A stretch of 64,000 nucleotides of DNA from Rhinopithecus roxellana (GCF_007565055.1 NC_044565.1:39827711-39891710); one strand, 5' to 3'. Positions 53,706 to 63,600 are shown, counted from the first letter of the stretch. Program-made: numbers and translations. The notes: generated by a model not told the origin, from the letters alone.

Positions 53706-54026
53706 TTTTTTTGTTGTTGTTGTTTGTTTGCTTTTTTTTTTTTGGAGACAGGGTCTCACTCTGTCACCCAGGCTGGAGTACAGTGGCTTGATCATGACTC
53801 ACTGCAACCTCAACCTCCTAGGCTCAAGCAATCCTCCCACCTCAGCTTCCTGAGTAGCTAGGATCACAGGCATGCATCACCATGCCTGGCTAATTTTTGT
53901 ATTTTTTGTAGAGACAGGGTCCCACTATGTTGCCTAGGCTGATGTTGAACTCCTGACCTCAAGGGATTCTCCTGCCTCAACCTCCCAAAGTGCTGGGATT
54001 ACAGGCCTAAGCCACCATGCCCAGCC
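53706..54026 (-). mobile_element. Alu
   Basis: Immediately follows in the same orientation, with a (TTG)n-bearing T-rich start. Ends CATGCCCAGCC. Confidence 0.91.
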
Positions 54027-54176
54027 AAAAGTTTTTAGTGTTTGATGAAGTCTGTGTAGTGATTTGAATAGTGTCCCCATAAGGTTCATGTCCATCCTGA
54101 ACCTCAGAAAGTGACCTTATTTGGAAATAGGGCATTTGCAGGTGTAATTAAGGTAAGGATTGCAATGAGATCATTG

Positions 54177-54316
54177 GTCTGGGCACAGTGGCTCATGCCT
54201 GTAATCCCAGCACTTTAGGAGGCCAGGGCAGGAGGATTGCTTGAGACCAGAAGTTCAAGACCAGCCTGGGCAACATAGCCAGACTCTGTCTCTACAAAAA
54301 ATTTAAATAAAAAGAG
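54177..54316 (+). mobile_element. Alu left monomer
   Basis: GGTCTGGGCACAGTGG to CTCTACAAAAAATTTAAAT, inserted in the MLT1C LTR. Confidence 0.85.
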
Positions 54317-54415
54317 AGGGGCTGCTCTGCCCATGGAGTAGCCATTCTTTTATTCTTTTACTTTTTTAATAAATTTTCTTTCACTTTAAGAGAGAGAGAG
54401 AGAGAGACAAGGTCT
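54317..54415 (+). mobile_element. LTR fragment plus (GA)n
   Basis: 54318-54390 (CTGCTCTGCCCATGGAGTAG, CCATTCTTTTATTC, AATAAATTTTCTTTCACTTT) is the forward counterpart of part of the reverse LTR at 54797-55372. It runs into (GA)n at 54390-54408. Confidence 0.65.
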
Positions 54416-54419
54416 TTCT

Positions 54420-54742
54420 CAGGAAACTGACCCTCAGGCAAGGGAGTGAAACTCACCAGATCACCACATCCAGACTGTGAGACACCAGACCCCTCATTCA
54501 TCATGATTGCTTCCTTACCTCTCCCCAGCAACAATTCCTTTCCACAATTAGCTATATCTACACCCTTCTCTGTAAACCTCCCAATTTTAGTCAGTTGGGA
54601 GATGGAGTTGAGACTGATCCCCTATTCTCAGCTGTAGCACCCAAATAAAAGCCTTCTTGCCTGGCAATAACTCATCTCAATGATGGGCTGTCTGTGCTTT
54701 AAGCAATGAGACGTAGACCAAACCCCTGACATTTTAGTAACA
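54420..54742 (+). mobile_element. ERV LTR 3' part, forward
   Basis: TAGTCAGTTGGGAGATGG, TTCTCAGCTGTAGCACCC, AAATAAAAGCCTTCTTGCC (polyA signal AATAAA) and CCTGACATTTTAGTAACA at the right end. Family not asserted. Confidence 0.6.
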
Positions 54743-54796
54743 CTTATAAGAGTCAGAAAAGGACACACAGAAACACAGGGCAAAGGATCATGTGAA

Positions 54797-55372
54797 TGTT
54801 GCCAGAAAGGGGTCCTGATCCAGACCCCAAGAGAGAGTTCTTGGATCTCATCCGAGAAAGAATTCAGGGCAAGTCCACAGAGTAAAGTGAAAGCAAGTTT
54901 ATTACACAAGTAAAGGAACAAAAGAATGCCTACTCCATAGGCAGGGCAGCAGGATGGGCTGCTTGACTGAGTGTACTTACAGTTATTTCTTGACTATATG
55001 CTAAACAAGGGGTAGGTTATTCATGCATTTTCTGGGAAAGGGGTGGGGAGTTTCCAGGACTGAGAGTTTCTCCTTTTTATTAGACCATATAGGGTAACTT
55101 CCCGAAGTTGCCATGGCATTTGTAAACTGTCATGGTGCTGGTGGGAGTGTCTTTTAGCACGTTAATGTATTATAATTAGCATATAATGAGCAGTGAAAAT
55201 GACCAGAGATCGCTTTCATGGCCATCTTGGTTTTAGTGGGTTTGGCTGGCATCTTTACTGCATTCCGTTTTATCGGTGAGGTCTTTGTGTCCTGTACCTT
55301 GCAAAACCAATCCTGACGATTCCTGGCTCACCTATTCAAGATGGAGTCACTCTGGTTCTAATGCCTGTAACA
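54797..55372 (-). mobile_element. Solo ERV1-type LTR
   Basis: 576 bp beginning TGTTGCCAGAAAGGGG and ending TGCCTGTAACA, i.e. TG...CA. It is flanked by the 4-bp duplication TGAA (54793-54796 and 55373-55376) inside the MLT1C LTR. On the reverse strand it holds AATAAACTTGCTTTCACTTT with its polyA signal. Resembles LTR2-type HERV-E/Harlequin LTRs. A 4-bp duplication fits gammaretrovirus-like elements. Confidence 0.85.
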
Positions 55373-55726
55373 TGAAGACAGAGGCAGAGATTGCAATTGT
55401 GCTGTCACAAGCCAAGGAACACCAGAAGCAACCAGAAGCTGGAAGAAGCAAGGAAAGATTCTCCCCTGGAGCCTTCAAAGGGGATGTGGCCTTGCCCACA
55501 CCTTGATTTTGGACTTCTGGCCTCTGTAACTCTGAGAGAGCACGTATCTGTTGCTTTAAGACACCCTGTGTTTTAGAATAATTTGTTGCAGTAGCCCTAG
55601 GAAACTACTACAGTTCAATTTATCTTTTTTCTTTTATAATTCTTGCTTTTTGCATTTTATTTAAGAAACTTTTGCCTTATACAAAGTCACTAGGATGATT
55701 TATTTTCACTTGAAGTTTTGCCGATT

Positions 55727-56019
55727 TTTTTTTTTTTGAGATACTGTCTCTCTCTGTTGCCCAGGCTGGAGTGCGGTGGAGCAATCATGGCTCACTGCAG
55801 CCTCAAACTCCTGGGTTCAAGCAATCCTTCTGCCTCAACCTCCCAAGTAGCTGGGACTACAAGCACATGCCACCACTCCCGGATAATTTTTGTAATTTTT
55901 GTAGAGACAGGGTTTCACCATGTTGACCAGGCTAGTCTTGAACTCATGAACTCAAGTGATCCACCTGCCTTAGCTTCCCAAAGTGCTGGGATTACAAATG
56001 TGCACCACCAGCCCTGCCT
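55727..56019 (-). mobile_element. Alu, old
   Basis: T-run, GAGATACTGTCTCTCTCTG to CACCACCAGCCCTGCC. Confidence 0.9.
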
Positions 56020-56079
56020 AAACCAGTAGATTTTAAGTAAGCATAATATTATAACTAAGGAGATATTAGGTGATATATG

Positions 56080-56243
56080 GAGAAATTTTTAGTTTTCACA
56101 ACTGGGGGTTGCTACTGGCATCTAATGGGTAGAGGCCACAGATGCTGCTCAACATCCTACAATGCACGGGACAGCCTTTCTCAACAAAGAAAAGAACCAT
56201 CTATCCCAAAATGTCACTTGTGCTGCTGCTGAGAAATCTTACA
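56080..56243 (+). mobile_element. MER20-like hAT element
   Basis: TTTTCACAACTGGGGG, TGCTACTGGCATCTAATGGG, TAGAGGCCACAGATGCTGC, CATCCTACAATGCACGGG and GCTGAGAAATCTT match the 3' two-thirds of MER20. MER20 copies have been reported as regulatory elements in placental mammals; no such role is shown here. Confidence 0.7.
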
Positions 56244-56637
56244 TTGAATATACAGATCATTTGGAAGAGAAATGATGTCTTAAATATATGAAGCCTTTTG
56301 ATACATATGTATGGTGAAAATCTTTGTTTAGTTCTTTAATTTCTCTCAGCAGTATTTTATAGGTTTCATTATATAAGCCTTGCACACTTTATGTTAAGTA
56401 TATTCCTATCAACCATGATCACTATCTAGTCCCAGAACATTTTTTTTCATTTTTAATTTGTATTCATTTATTTATTTTTGCTGTACTTCATGCCAAACAG
56501 AACATTTTCATTATCCCCAAAGCTGCTGGATGTTGGGAGCCAAAAGCCTGAGGGTCGTGACCAACTCAGCATTGCACTGGAGGCTATATGATCAAACAGC
56601 ATACTGTTTATCATGAATGCAGGATGTGGGAAAACTT

Positions 56638-56928
56638 TTTTTTTTTTGAGACGGAGTCTCACTCTGTCACCCAGGCTGGAGTGCTGTGGCCGGATCTCAG
56701 CTCACTGCAAGCTCCGCCTCCCGGGTTCACGCCATTCTCCTGCCTCAGCCTCCCGGGTAGCTGGGACTACAGGCGCCGCCACGTCGCCCGGCTAGTTTTT
56801 TGTAGTTTTTAGTAGAGACAGGGTTTCACCATGTTAGCCAGGATGGTCTCGATCTCCTGACCTCGTGATCTGCCCGTCTCGGCCTCCCAAAGTGCTGGGA
56901 TTACAGGCTTGAGCCACCGCGCCCGGCC
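56638..56928 (-). mobile_element. AluYR in the LTR
   Basis: 15-bp duplication GATGTGGGAAAACTT at 56623-56637 and 56932-56946. Reads GTGGCCGGATCTCAGC, GTCGCCCGGCTAGTTTTTTG and GGCTTGAGCCACC, i.e. cercopithecid AluYR variants in reverse. Confidence 0.95.
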
Positions 56929-57274
56929 TAAGATGTGGGAAAACTTAACACCTGCACCTGCTGCCAGAAGGTATGCTGAGGGCAATCACTCCCTGGCACT
57001 GTGCTCCTTGAAGTTATCTACTGGAACATCTGGAGCCTACTGTTCAAAGAAAGCAATCATGCAGGCCTGCACTAAATCAAGCAGCTGACCTACATCTACC
57101 TCCTCCTCCCTATTTCTTTTACTCAGTAAATATGAAGGGCTGTAGAAGCTCAGGGCCCTTGTTCACTAGAAGCAAGGAGCCCCCTGACCCCTTCTTTTAA
57201 AACAGATCTTTTTGTTTTTGTCTTTATTCCTGCATTCGTCCTCCTTTGTTCAGTCCACAAGGTCCATGGCAATG

Positions 57275-57324
57275 TGGCGCCCAAACAGGGACATGAACCC
57301 TGGACCCTCAGATCGAAAGCCTGA
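57275..57324 (-). other. Antisense tRNA-Lys-like segment
   Basis: About 50 bp matching the reverse complement of the 3' part (acceptor, T arm, variable loop, anticodon stem and loop) of tRNA-Lys(UUU) with about five differences. A PBS accounts for only the first 18. The 5' half of the tRNA is absent, so this is not a tRNA gene. The alignment is from memory of the tRNA. Confidence 0.65.
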
Positions 57325-57440
57325 GGGTTGTGACCAACTGCCTTCCAAACAAAGTCACTCCTCATACCCATTCCCTCCTCCTTCTGGCAACAAATAATCT
57401 GCTTTTTGTTGCTATAGATTTGCCTATTCTGGATATTTTT

Positions 57441-57754
57441 ATTTTTTATTTATTTATGTATTTATTTGTTTATTGAGACAGGGTCTCACTTTGTCACCCA
57501 AGCTGGACTACAGTGGTGTAATCATGGCTCACTGCAGCCTCGACTTCCTGGACTCAGGTAATTCTCCCACCTCAGCCTCCCAAGAAGCTGGGACTACAGG
57601 TACATGCTACCACAGCTAATCTTTTCTATTTTTTTGTAGAGACAGGGTTTTGCCATGTTGCCCAGGCTGGTCTTGAACTCCTGGGCTCAAGTGATCCTCC
57701 TGCCTTGACCTCCCACAGTGCTGGGATTACAGGCATGACTCACCACACACAGCC
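57441..57754 (-). mobile_element. Alu in L1M
   Basis: (TTTA)n start; reverse dimer to CACCACACACAGCC. Confidence 0.92.
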
Positions 57755-57894
57755 TGAGTATTTTATATAAATGGAATCATATAATATGTGGCCTTCTGTG
57801 TCTAGTCGCTTTGACTTAGCATAATGTTTTCAAGGTTTATCCATGTTGTAGTATACATTAGTACTTCATTCTTTTTATGGCTGAATAACATCCC

Positions 57895-57896
<2 letters not shown>

Positions 57897-57942
<46 letters not shown>
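57897..57942 (+). repeat. (TG)n microsatellite
   Basis: About 22 uninterrupted TG units in L1 sequence, followed by CACACACC. Potential Z-DNA and hairpin. Confidence 0.97.
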
Positions 57943-58469
57943 ACACACCACATTTTGTTTACCCGTTCATTAGATACTTTCCATTTGGGTTGTTTCCACC
58001 TTTTGGCTATTGTGAATGGTGCTGCTATAAATATTCATCTGCAAGTTTTTGTTTGGACAGCTGTTTTCAATTCTTTGGGGTATATACCAGGAGTGGAATT
58101 GCTAGGTCATATGGTAATTCTATTTTTAACTTTTTGAGGAACTGGTTGTGCCATTTATTTCTTGTACTTTCATATAAGCAATGTACAAAAGTTCCATCTT
58201 TTCTACATCCTCACCAACATTTGCTAATTTTCATTTCATTTTGCTTTGTTTTAAATTATGGTCATCCTATTTGATATAAAGTGGTACCTTGTTGTTGTGG
58301 TTTTGGTTTGCATTTGCCTAATGACTAATAATGTTGAACATCTTTTCATTGCTTCTTGGCCATTTGTATACTTTTTTTGGAAAAATATCTATTCAAATCC
58401 TTTGCCCATTTTTTTCACCCACAAAAGATATCAAATAACTTTGCCAATTTGTATTTATTTTATCTTATT

Positions 58470-58769
58470 TTATTTTATTTTTTTTATTTTGAGACAGGGT
58501 CTCACTGTGGTGCCCAGGCTGGAGTGTAATTATGTCATCTCAGCTCATTGCAACCTCTGCCTCTTGGATTCAAGCAATTCTCGTGCCTCAACCTCCCGAG
58601 TAGTTGGGATTACAGATGTGCGCCACCACACCCAGCTAATTTTTGTATTTTTTGTGGAGAGGTTTCACCATGTTGGCCAGGCAGGTCTCAAACTCCTGGC
58701 CTCAAGTGTTCCACCCGCCTCAGCCTTTCAAAATGCTGGGACTACAGGAGTGAGCCACCATGCCTGGCC
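58470..58769 (-). mobile_element. Alu
   Basis: (TTTTA)n start, reverse dimer to CACCATGCCTGGCC. Head to head with the forward Alu 22 bp away. Confidence 0.93.
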
Positions 58770-58791
58770 CCATTTTAAAATTGAGTTGTTT

Positions 58792-59276
58792 GGCCAGCTG
58801 TGGGGGCTCACGTCTATAATCCCAGCACTTTGGGAGGTCGAAGCGGGCAGATCATGAGGTCAGGAGTTTGAGACCAGCCTGGCCAATATGGTGAAGCCCT
58901 GTCTCTACTAAAAATACAAAAATTGGCCGGGCGTGGTGGCTCAAGCCTGTAATCCCAGCACTTTGGGAGGCCGAGACGGGCGGATCACGAGGTCAGGAAA
59001 TCGAGACCATCCTGGCTAACACGGTGAAACCCCATCTCTTATAAAAAAAATACAAAAAACTAGCCGGGCGAGGCGGCAGGCACCTGTAGTCCCAGCTACT
59101 TGGGAGGCTGAGACAGGAGAATGGCGTGAACCTGGGAGGCAGAGCTTGCAGTGAGCTGAGATCCGGCCACTGCACTCCAGCCTGGGCGACAGAGCGAGAC
59201 TCTGTCTCAAAAAAAAAAAATACAAAAATTAGCTGGGCATGGTGGTGGACGCCTATAGTCCCAGCTACTCAAGAGT
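58792..59276 (+). mobile_element. Older Alu split by AluYR
   Basis: Left part 58792-58924 (GGCCAGCTGTGGGGGCTC to ACAAAAATT) and resumption at 59221-59276, truncated after CCAGCTACTCA. Confidence 0.92.
58925..59220 (+). mobile_element. AluYR, cercopithecid-specific type
   Basis: GGCTCAAGCCTG, AAACTAGCCGGGCGAGG and GAGCTGAGATCCGGCCACTG are all AluYR variants. The duplication ATACAAAAATT comes from the host Alu's middle linker. The strongest clade marker in the window. Confidence 0.95.
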
Positions 59277-59350
59277 TGGTTCTTTGGAGTCCCTTGCAAT
59301 CCCAGATGATTTTTAGAATTAGCTTTCTATTTTGTAAAAAAGGTCATTGG

Positions 59351-59622
59351 GGCTGGGCACAGTGCCTCACGCCTGTAATCCCAGCACTTTGGGAGGCTGA
59401 GGCAGGCGGATCACGAGGTCCGGAGATCAAGACCATCCTGGCGAACACGGTGAAACCCCGTCTCTACTGAAAATACAAAAAAATTAGCCGGGCACCTGTA
59501 GTCCCAGCTTCTCAGGAGGCTGAGGCAGGAGAATGGCGTGGACCCGGGAGGCGACAGAGCTTGCAGTGAGCAGAGATCGCGCCACTGCACTCCAGCCTGG
59601 GCGACAGAGCGAGACTCTGTCT

Positions 59623-59654
<32 letters not shown>
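59351..59654 (+). mobile_element. AluY in L1M
   Basis: Low divergence, A-tail of about 31. Flanks AAAAAGGTCATTGGG / AAAAAGGCCATTGGG. A block in AGCCGGGC-ACCTGTAGTCC is missing and GAGGCGACAGAGC has an insertion. Confidence 0.94.
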
Positions 59655-59657
<3 letters not shown>

Positions 59658-59936
59658 CATTGGGATTTAATAGGGATGACAGAGATTCTGTAGATTTCTT
59701 TGGGTAGTATTGCCATCTTAATATTAAGTCTTCCAATCCAAGAATACAAGATGTCTTTCTATTTGTGTCTACTTTACTTTCTCTAAGCAATGTATTGTAG
59801 TTTTCAATGTACAAGTCTTGAACATATTAAATTTATAACTAAATAGTTCATGTTTTTATGCTATTGTATATATTTTTTCCATTTTAACTTCTTACTGTTT
59901 ATTGCTAGTATATAGAAATACAATAGCTTATTGGAT

Positions 59937-60096
59937 TAGCCAGTGTGATGGTGCACACCTGTAATCCCAGCTACTCAGGAGGCTGAGGCAGGAGAATTGC
60001 TTGAACCCAGGAGGCGGAGGTTGCGGTGAGTCAAGATTGCACCACTACACTACAGCTGGGTGACAGAGCAAGACTCCATCTAAAAAAAAAAAAAAA
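59937..60096 (+). mobile_element. 5'-truncated Alu
   Basis: Only the right arm, AGCCAGTGTGATGGTG to a 15-A tail. AGCTTATTGG / AGCTTACTGG flanks indicate a truncated insertion, not later loss. Confidence 0.9.
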
Positions 60097-60149
60097 GCTT
60101 ACTGGCCTTATAACCTGTGAACTTACTAAACCCATTTATTCTAGTATTC

Positions 60150-60224
60150 AACTACTTCTGGGCTCAATGAACCCTCCCAAATCAGCCTCCCAAAGTGCTG
60201 AGATTACAGATGTGCGTGCCTGGC
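60150..60224 (-). mobile_element. Alu fragment
   Basis: TCTGGGCTCAATGAACCC, CAGCCTCCCAAAGTGC to TGCGTGCCTGGC. Confidence 0.75.
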
Positions 60225-60639
60225 TTGTTTCTCCTTAATTTTTAATTTTTTGCCTTTCTAGATTGTGTAGGACCTCTAGCACAATATTCAATAGAAACGG
60301 TTAGAGTGAGCATTCTTGCATTGTTCTTCATCTTAGGGGAAAAGCATTCACTCTTACACCATTAAGTATGATGTTAGCTGTAGGTTTATCATCTATGATA
60401 AACCTTTATCAGGTTGAGAAGGCTCTCTCCTATTTTTAGCTTAAGTTGATTGGCAAAAATTTGTTTATAATACTATCTTATGATCATTTTAACGTCTACA
60501 GGATATGTGATGATGTCTTCTCTACTTCTTGATATGTTTTCTTACTCTCCATCTCCCTCCCTGTCTCTCCCCTGATGAATTTGACTAGAGGTTTATCAAT
60601 TTTATTGATCCCCTCAAAGAACCAACTTTTTATTTTACT

Positions 60640-60950
60640 TTTTTAAATTAATTAATCAATTTATTTATTTTGAGACAGAGTCTTCCTTTGTCACTCAGGC
60701 TGGAGTGCAGTGGCATGATCTCTGCTTACTGCAACCTCAGCCTCCTGGGTTCAAGCAATTCTCCTGCCTCAGTCTCCCAAGTAGCTGGGATTACAGACAC
60801 ACACCATCACGCCTGACTGATTTTTTTATTTTTAGTGGAGACAGGGTTTCACCATGTTGACCAGGCTGATCTTGAACTCCTGACAAGTGATCCACCCATC
60901 TCAGCCTCCCAAAGTGCTGGGATTACAGGTGTGAGCCACCGCACCAGCCA
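60640..60950 (-). mobile_element. Alu
   Basis: T-rich start with TTAATTAATC; reverse dimer to CACCGCACCAGCC. AGAACCAACTTTTTA-type flanks on both sides mark insertion in L1M. Confidence 0.92.
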
Positions 60951-60969
60951 GAACCAACTTTTTAAATTG

Positions 60970-61083
60970 AAACAGGGTTTTTCTCTATGTTGCCCAGGTT
61001 GGTGTTGAATTGCTCACTTCAAGTGATGCTCCTGCCTCAGCCAAAAAGTGCTGGGATTTCAGGTGTGAGCCACTGCACTAGCC
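60970..61083 (-). mobile_element. Alu monomer, reverse
   Basis: AACAGGGTTTTTCTCTATG to GAGCCACTGCACTAGCC, diverged. Confidence 0.8.
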
Positions 61084-61132
61084 CAGAAAACACTTTGTAT
61101 GACTTTCTTACTTTTAAATTTATGGAGACTTA

Positions 61133-61430
61133 GACCAGGCACTGTGGCTCATGCCTATAATCCCAGCACTTTGGGAGGCCAAGGAGGGTAGATCATGTGA
61201 GGTCAGGAGTTCGAGACCAGCCTGGCCAACATGGTGAAACCCCGTCTCTACTAAAAATACAAAAATTAGCTTGGTGGTGCATGCCTGTAGTTCCACTTAC
61301 TCAGGAGGTTGAGGCAGGAGAATCACTTGAGCCCGGGAAGCAGAGGTTACAGTGAGCTGAGATCACACCACTGCAGTTCAGCCTGGGCGACAGAGTGAGA
61401 CCCTTTCTCTAAATGAATAAATAAATAAAT
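61133..61430 (+). mobile_element. Alu
   Basis: AAATTTATGGAGACTT / AAATTTATGTAGACTT flanks; (AAAT)n tail. Confidence 0.93.
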
Positions 61431-61480
61431 TTATGTAGACTTGTGTTACGGCCCAGAAGATGGCTAGAAATATAATTCAC

Positions 61481-61785
61481 CAGCCAGGCGTGGTGACTCA
61501 CGCCTGTAATCCCAGCACTTTGGGAGGCTGAGGTGGGTGGATCACTTTAGGTCAGGAGTTCAAGATCAGCCTTGCCAACATGGTGAAACCCCGTCTCCAC
61601 TAAAAATACAAAAATTAGCTAGGCGTGCTGGCACATGCCTGTAATCCCAGCTACTGGGGAGGCTGAAGCAGGAGAATCACTTGAACCTGGGAGGCAGAGG
61701 TTGCAGTGAGCTGAGATCGCGCCATTGCACTCCAGCCTAGGCAAAAAAGCAAGACTCCATCTCAAAAAAAAAAAAGAAAAGAAAA
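61481..61785 (+). mobile_element. Alu
   Basis: AAATATAATTCACC / AAATATAATTCATC flanks; tail of A with (GAAAA)n. Confidence 0.93.
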
Positions 61786-61959
61786 GAAATATAATTCATC
61801 TACTGAGAGAAAATGCAGTTACTATTACGTTAATACATGGACTCAGGTCTGAGCAACAATATATTTCTCACCATAGATCCATATATTGGAGTTTGGATTT
61901 TATACATCAGTCTGATGAGCTGAGTGAATGTGAGTCCCCTCCTGAGACAACAAGCTGTC

Positions 61960-62254
61960 TCTTTTATTTGTTTTGAAACGGAGTATCGATCCGTCGCCCA
62001 GTCTGGAGTGCAGTGGCACAATCTCGGCTCACTGCAACCTCCGCCTCCCGGGTTCAAGCGATTCTCCTGCCTCAGCCTCCTGAGTAGCTGGGATTACAGG
62101 CGCCCGCCACCATGCCCGGCTAATTTTTGTATTTTTAGTAGAGACGGGGTCTCACCACGTTGGCCAGCCTTGTCTTGAACTCCTGACCTCGTGATCCATC
62201 CACTTCAGCCTCCCAAAGTGCTGGGATTACAGGCATGAGCCACTGCGTCCAGCC
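61960..62254 (-). mobile_element. Alu
   Basis: ACAAGCTGTCTCTT on both sides. Full reverse dimer. Confidence 0.94.
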
Positions 62255-63105
62255 ACAAGCTGTCTCTTCATGTTCTCTGCATACAATGGCAAAGATCTTA
62301 ATTGGAAATCGAACCTTCTAATCTTCCAGGTATTTTCAAATATCCATATGTTTGTATCTATATATTTGTTTTAGCTTTAGAACATGAATGAAGATCCTAG
62401 GTCTCTGAATAAATTGTCCTTTCTTGGTTACTTTGTTTCCTGGGTTACTTTGTTTACCATCTGAAAATTAAAAATTAACTCAAGGAAATGTAACTTACTA
62501 TATTTATACAGGAATGTATTTTGAGGGGAAGTGTGGTCCATGTTGCTCAATATCGCGGAATTTAACAGTTTCAATGGCTGCTTAATGTGTAGAATTTGAG
62601 CCTTATTAACCACAAATCTGCAGGCACAAGACTAAATTAACTGTTGCAATTTATAACATTTCAATGATAGTTCAACCCTTCTTATCTTGTGTTTTTCAAT
62701 TAAACATTCTTGGCATACCATGGTAAGTTTTATTTAAAAAGAGAAAAAGAAGCATTACGAAGTTCGGCCTTATATTTAAAGCGGGGAAGTGAAAGAAATA
62801 TCCTTTCTTTCACCGACAAGTCTATGACAAGGTAGGCAGCCAGTCTACTCAAAAGAAAATTTTTTTGTGGAATTCCTCAAAAGCTTTAAAAATAAAATCT
62901 ACACACTTGTTAGTAACTCCTTCACATTCAGTGATGTCACCTTGTGGACATTATTCAAAGGGAAAAGAAAAACTAACATAATAATAAATATAATTTAAGA
63001 ATTTTTTGGTGAGAGTTAATGAAGTTAGGAAGCAAACTCCCACAAACAGAATACTTCAGAGTTTCTCTGATTTCACTTTTCCCTGCTCCAAGGGAAATAA
63101 GAAAG
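62255..63105. other. AT-rich single-copy-looking DNA, no gene
   Basis: No recognised repeat or convincing frame. Confidence 0.45.
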
Positions 63106-63109
63106 AGAT

Positions 63110-63600
63110 CACCTACATAAGATGTAAGAGAGAAACAGAGTTAAGAACATTGGACGAAGAGTCAGAAAACAAGAATGTTAGTCTGGCCTTTGTTACTAAC
63201 TTACTGGGTGACTTGGAATTAAACCCCTTAGCCTTTCTGCTCTGGAATTCCTCATCTTTAAAGTTAGGAGATTTAGCCAGGCACAGTGGCTTACACCTGT
63301 AATCCCAGCACTTTGGGAAGCAGGGGTGGACAGATCACTTGAGATCAGGAGTTGGAGATCAGCCTGGGCAACATGGTGAAACTCATCTCTACTAAAAATA
63401 CAAAAATTAGCCAGGCGTGGTGGAGCACGCCTGTAGTCCCAGCTACTCAGGAGGCTGAGGCATGAGAATCACTTGAATCCAGGAGGCAGAGTTTGCAGTG
63501 AGTCAAGATTTGTGCCACTGCACTCCAGCCTGGGCGACAAAGTGAGACTCTGTCTTAATAAAAAATAAAAATAAAATAAAGTTAGGAGATTGCATTAAGA
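63110..63600 (+). mobile_element. MIR followed by an Alu
   Basis: GACGAAGAGTCAGAAAACAAG, GTTACTAACTTACTGGGTGAC, CCCCTTAGCCTTTCTGC and ATTCCTCATCTTTAAAG fit MIR order; the Alu has landed at its 3' end. Confidence 0.78.
63274..63578 (+). mobile_element. Alu
   Basis: AAAGTTAGGAGATT on both sides. Full dimer with an AAAAATAAAATAAA tail. Confidence 0.94.

Larger units (their letters stand above)
54052..55618 (+). mobile_element. MLT1C-type MaLR LTR, split
   Basis: Left piece 54052-54176 (TGATTTGAATAGTGTCCCC, GTGACCTTATTTGGAAATAGG, GCATTTGCAGGTGTAATTAAGG), a middle piece at about 54743-54796, and right piece 55373-55618 (CAAGCCAAGGAACACCAG, AGCCTTCAAAGGGGATG, CTTGATTTTGGACTTCTGG, AGCCCTAGGAAACTA). 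Recognised as MLT1C or a close relative. Confidence 0.85.
56531..57340 (+). mobile_element. ERV LTR followed by PBS and extended tRNA-Lys match
   Basis: The LTR starts TGTTGGGAGCC at 56531 and runs, around an AluYR, through TTTACTCAGTAAATATGAAGG (AATAAA-like AGTAAATA) and GATCTTTTTGTTTTTGTC to about 57258 or 57274. A PBS for tRNA-Lys, TGGCGCCCAAACAGGGAC, follows at 57275-57292. Homology to the tRNA then continues to about 57324. No gag or other viral gene follows: old L1 resumes by about 57345. The lysine PBS suggests a class II (HERV-K-like) relative; subfamily unassigned. Confidence 0.7.
56470..58791 (-). mobile_element. Old L1 (L1M) 3' end, reverse, heavily interrupted
   Basis: GAACATTTTCATTATCCCC at 56500, then after the LTR insertion ACAAATAATCTGCTTTTTG, TAGATTTGCCTATTCTGG, and 57755-58460 (TTTGACTTAGCATAATG, GTTGTTTCCACCTTTTGG, GAATTGCTAGGTCATATGG). 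58770-58791 is the continuation. Contains LTR, Alu and (TG)n. Confidence 0.85.
59277..60639 (-). mobile_element. Old L1 (L1M) ORF2, reverse, interrupted
   Basis: 59277-59350, 59655-59936, 60097-60149 and 60225-60639 read as reverse ORF2: TTCTGTAGATTTCTTTGGG, TAAGTCTTCCAATCCAAG, AGCACAATATTCAATAG, CACCATTAAGTATGATG, AACCTTTATCAGGTTGAG and AGAACCAACTTTTTATTTTA. Confidence 0.85.

Noticed and set aside
57275..57324. A real tRNA-Lys gene
   Set aside because: Only the 3' half of the tRNA is represented, in antisense directly after an LTR; the D arm and 5' acceptor strand are missing.
57898..58274. Frames starting MCVCVCVC
   Set aside because: Artefact of the TG microsatellite read through into L1 sequence.
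58258..58857. 199-codon forward open frame
   Set aside because: Runs through old L1 reverse sequence and a reverse Alu; no domain.
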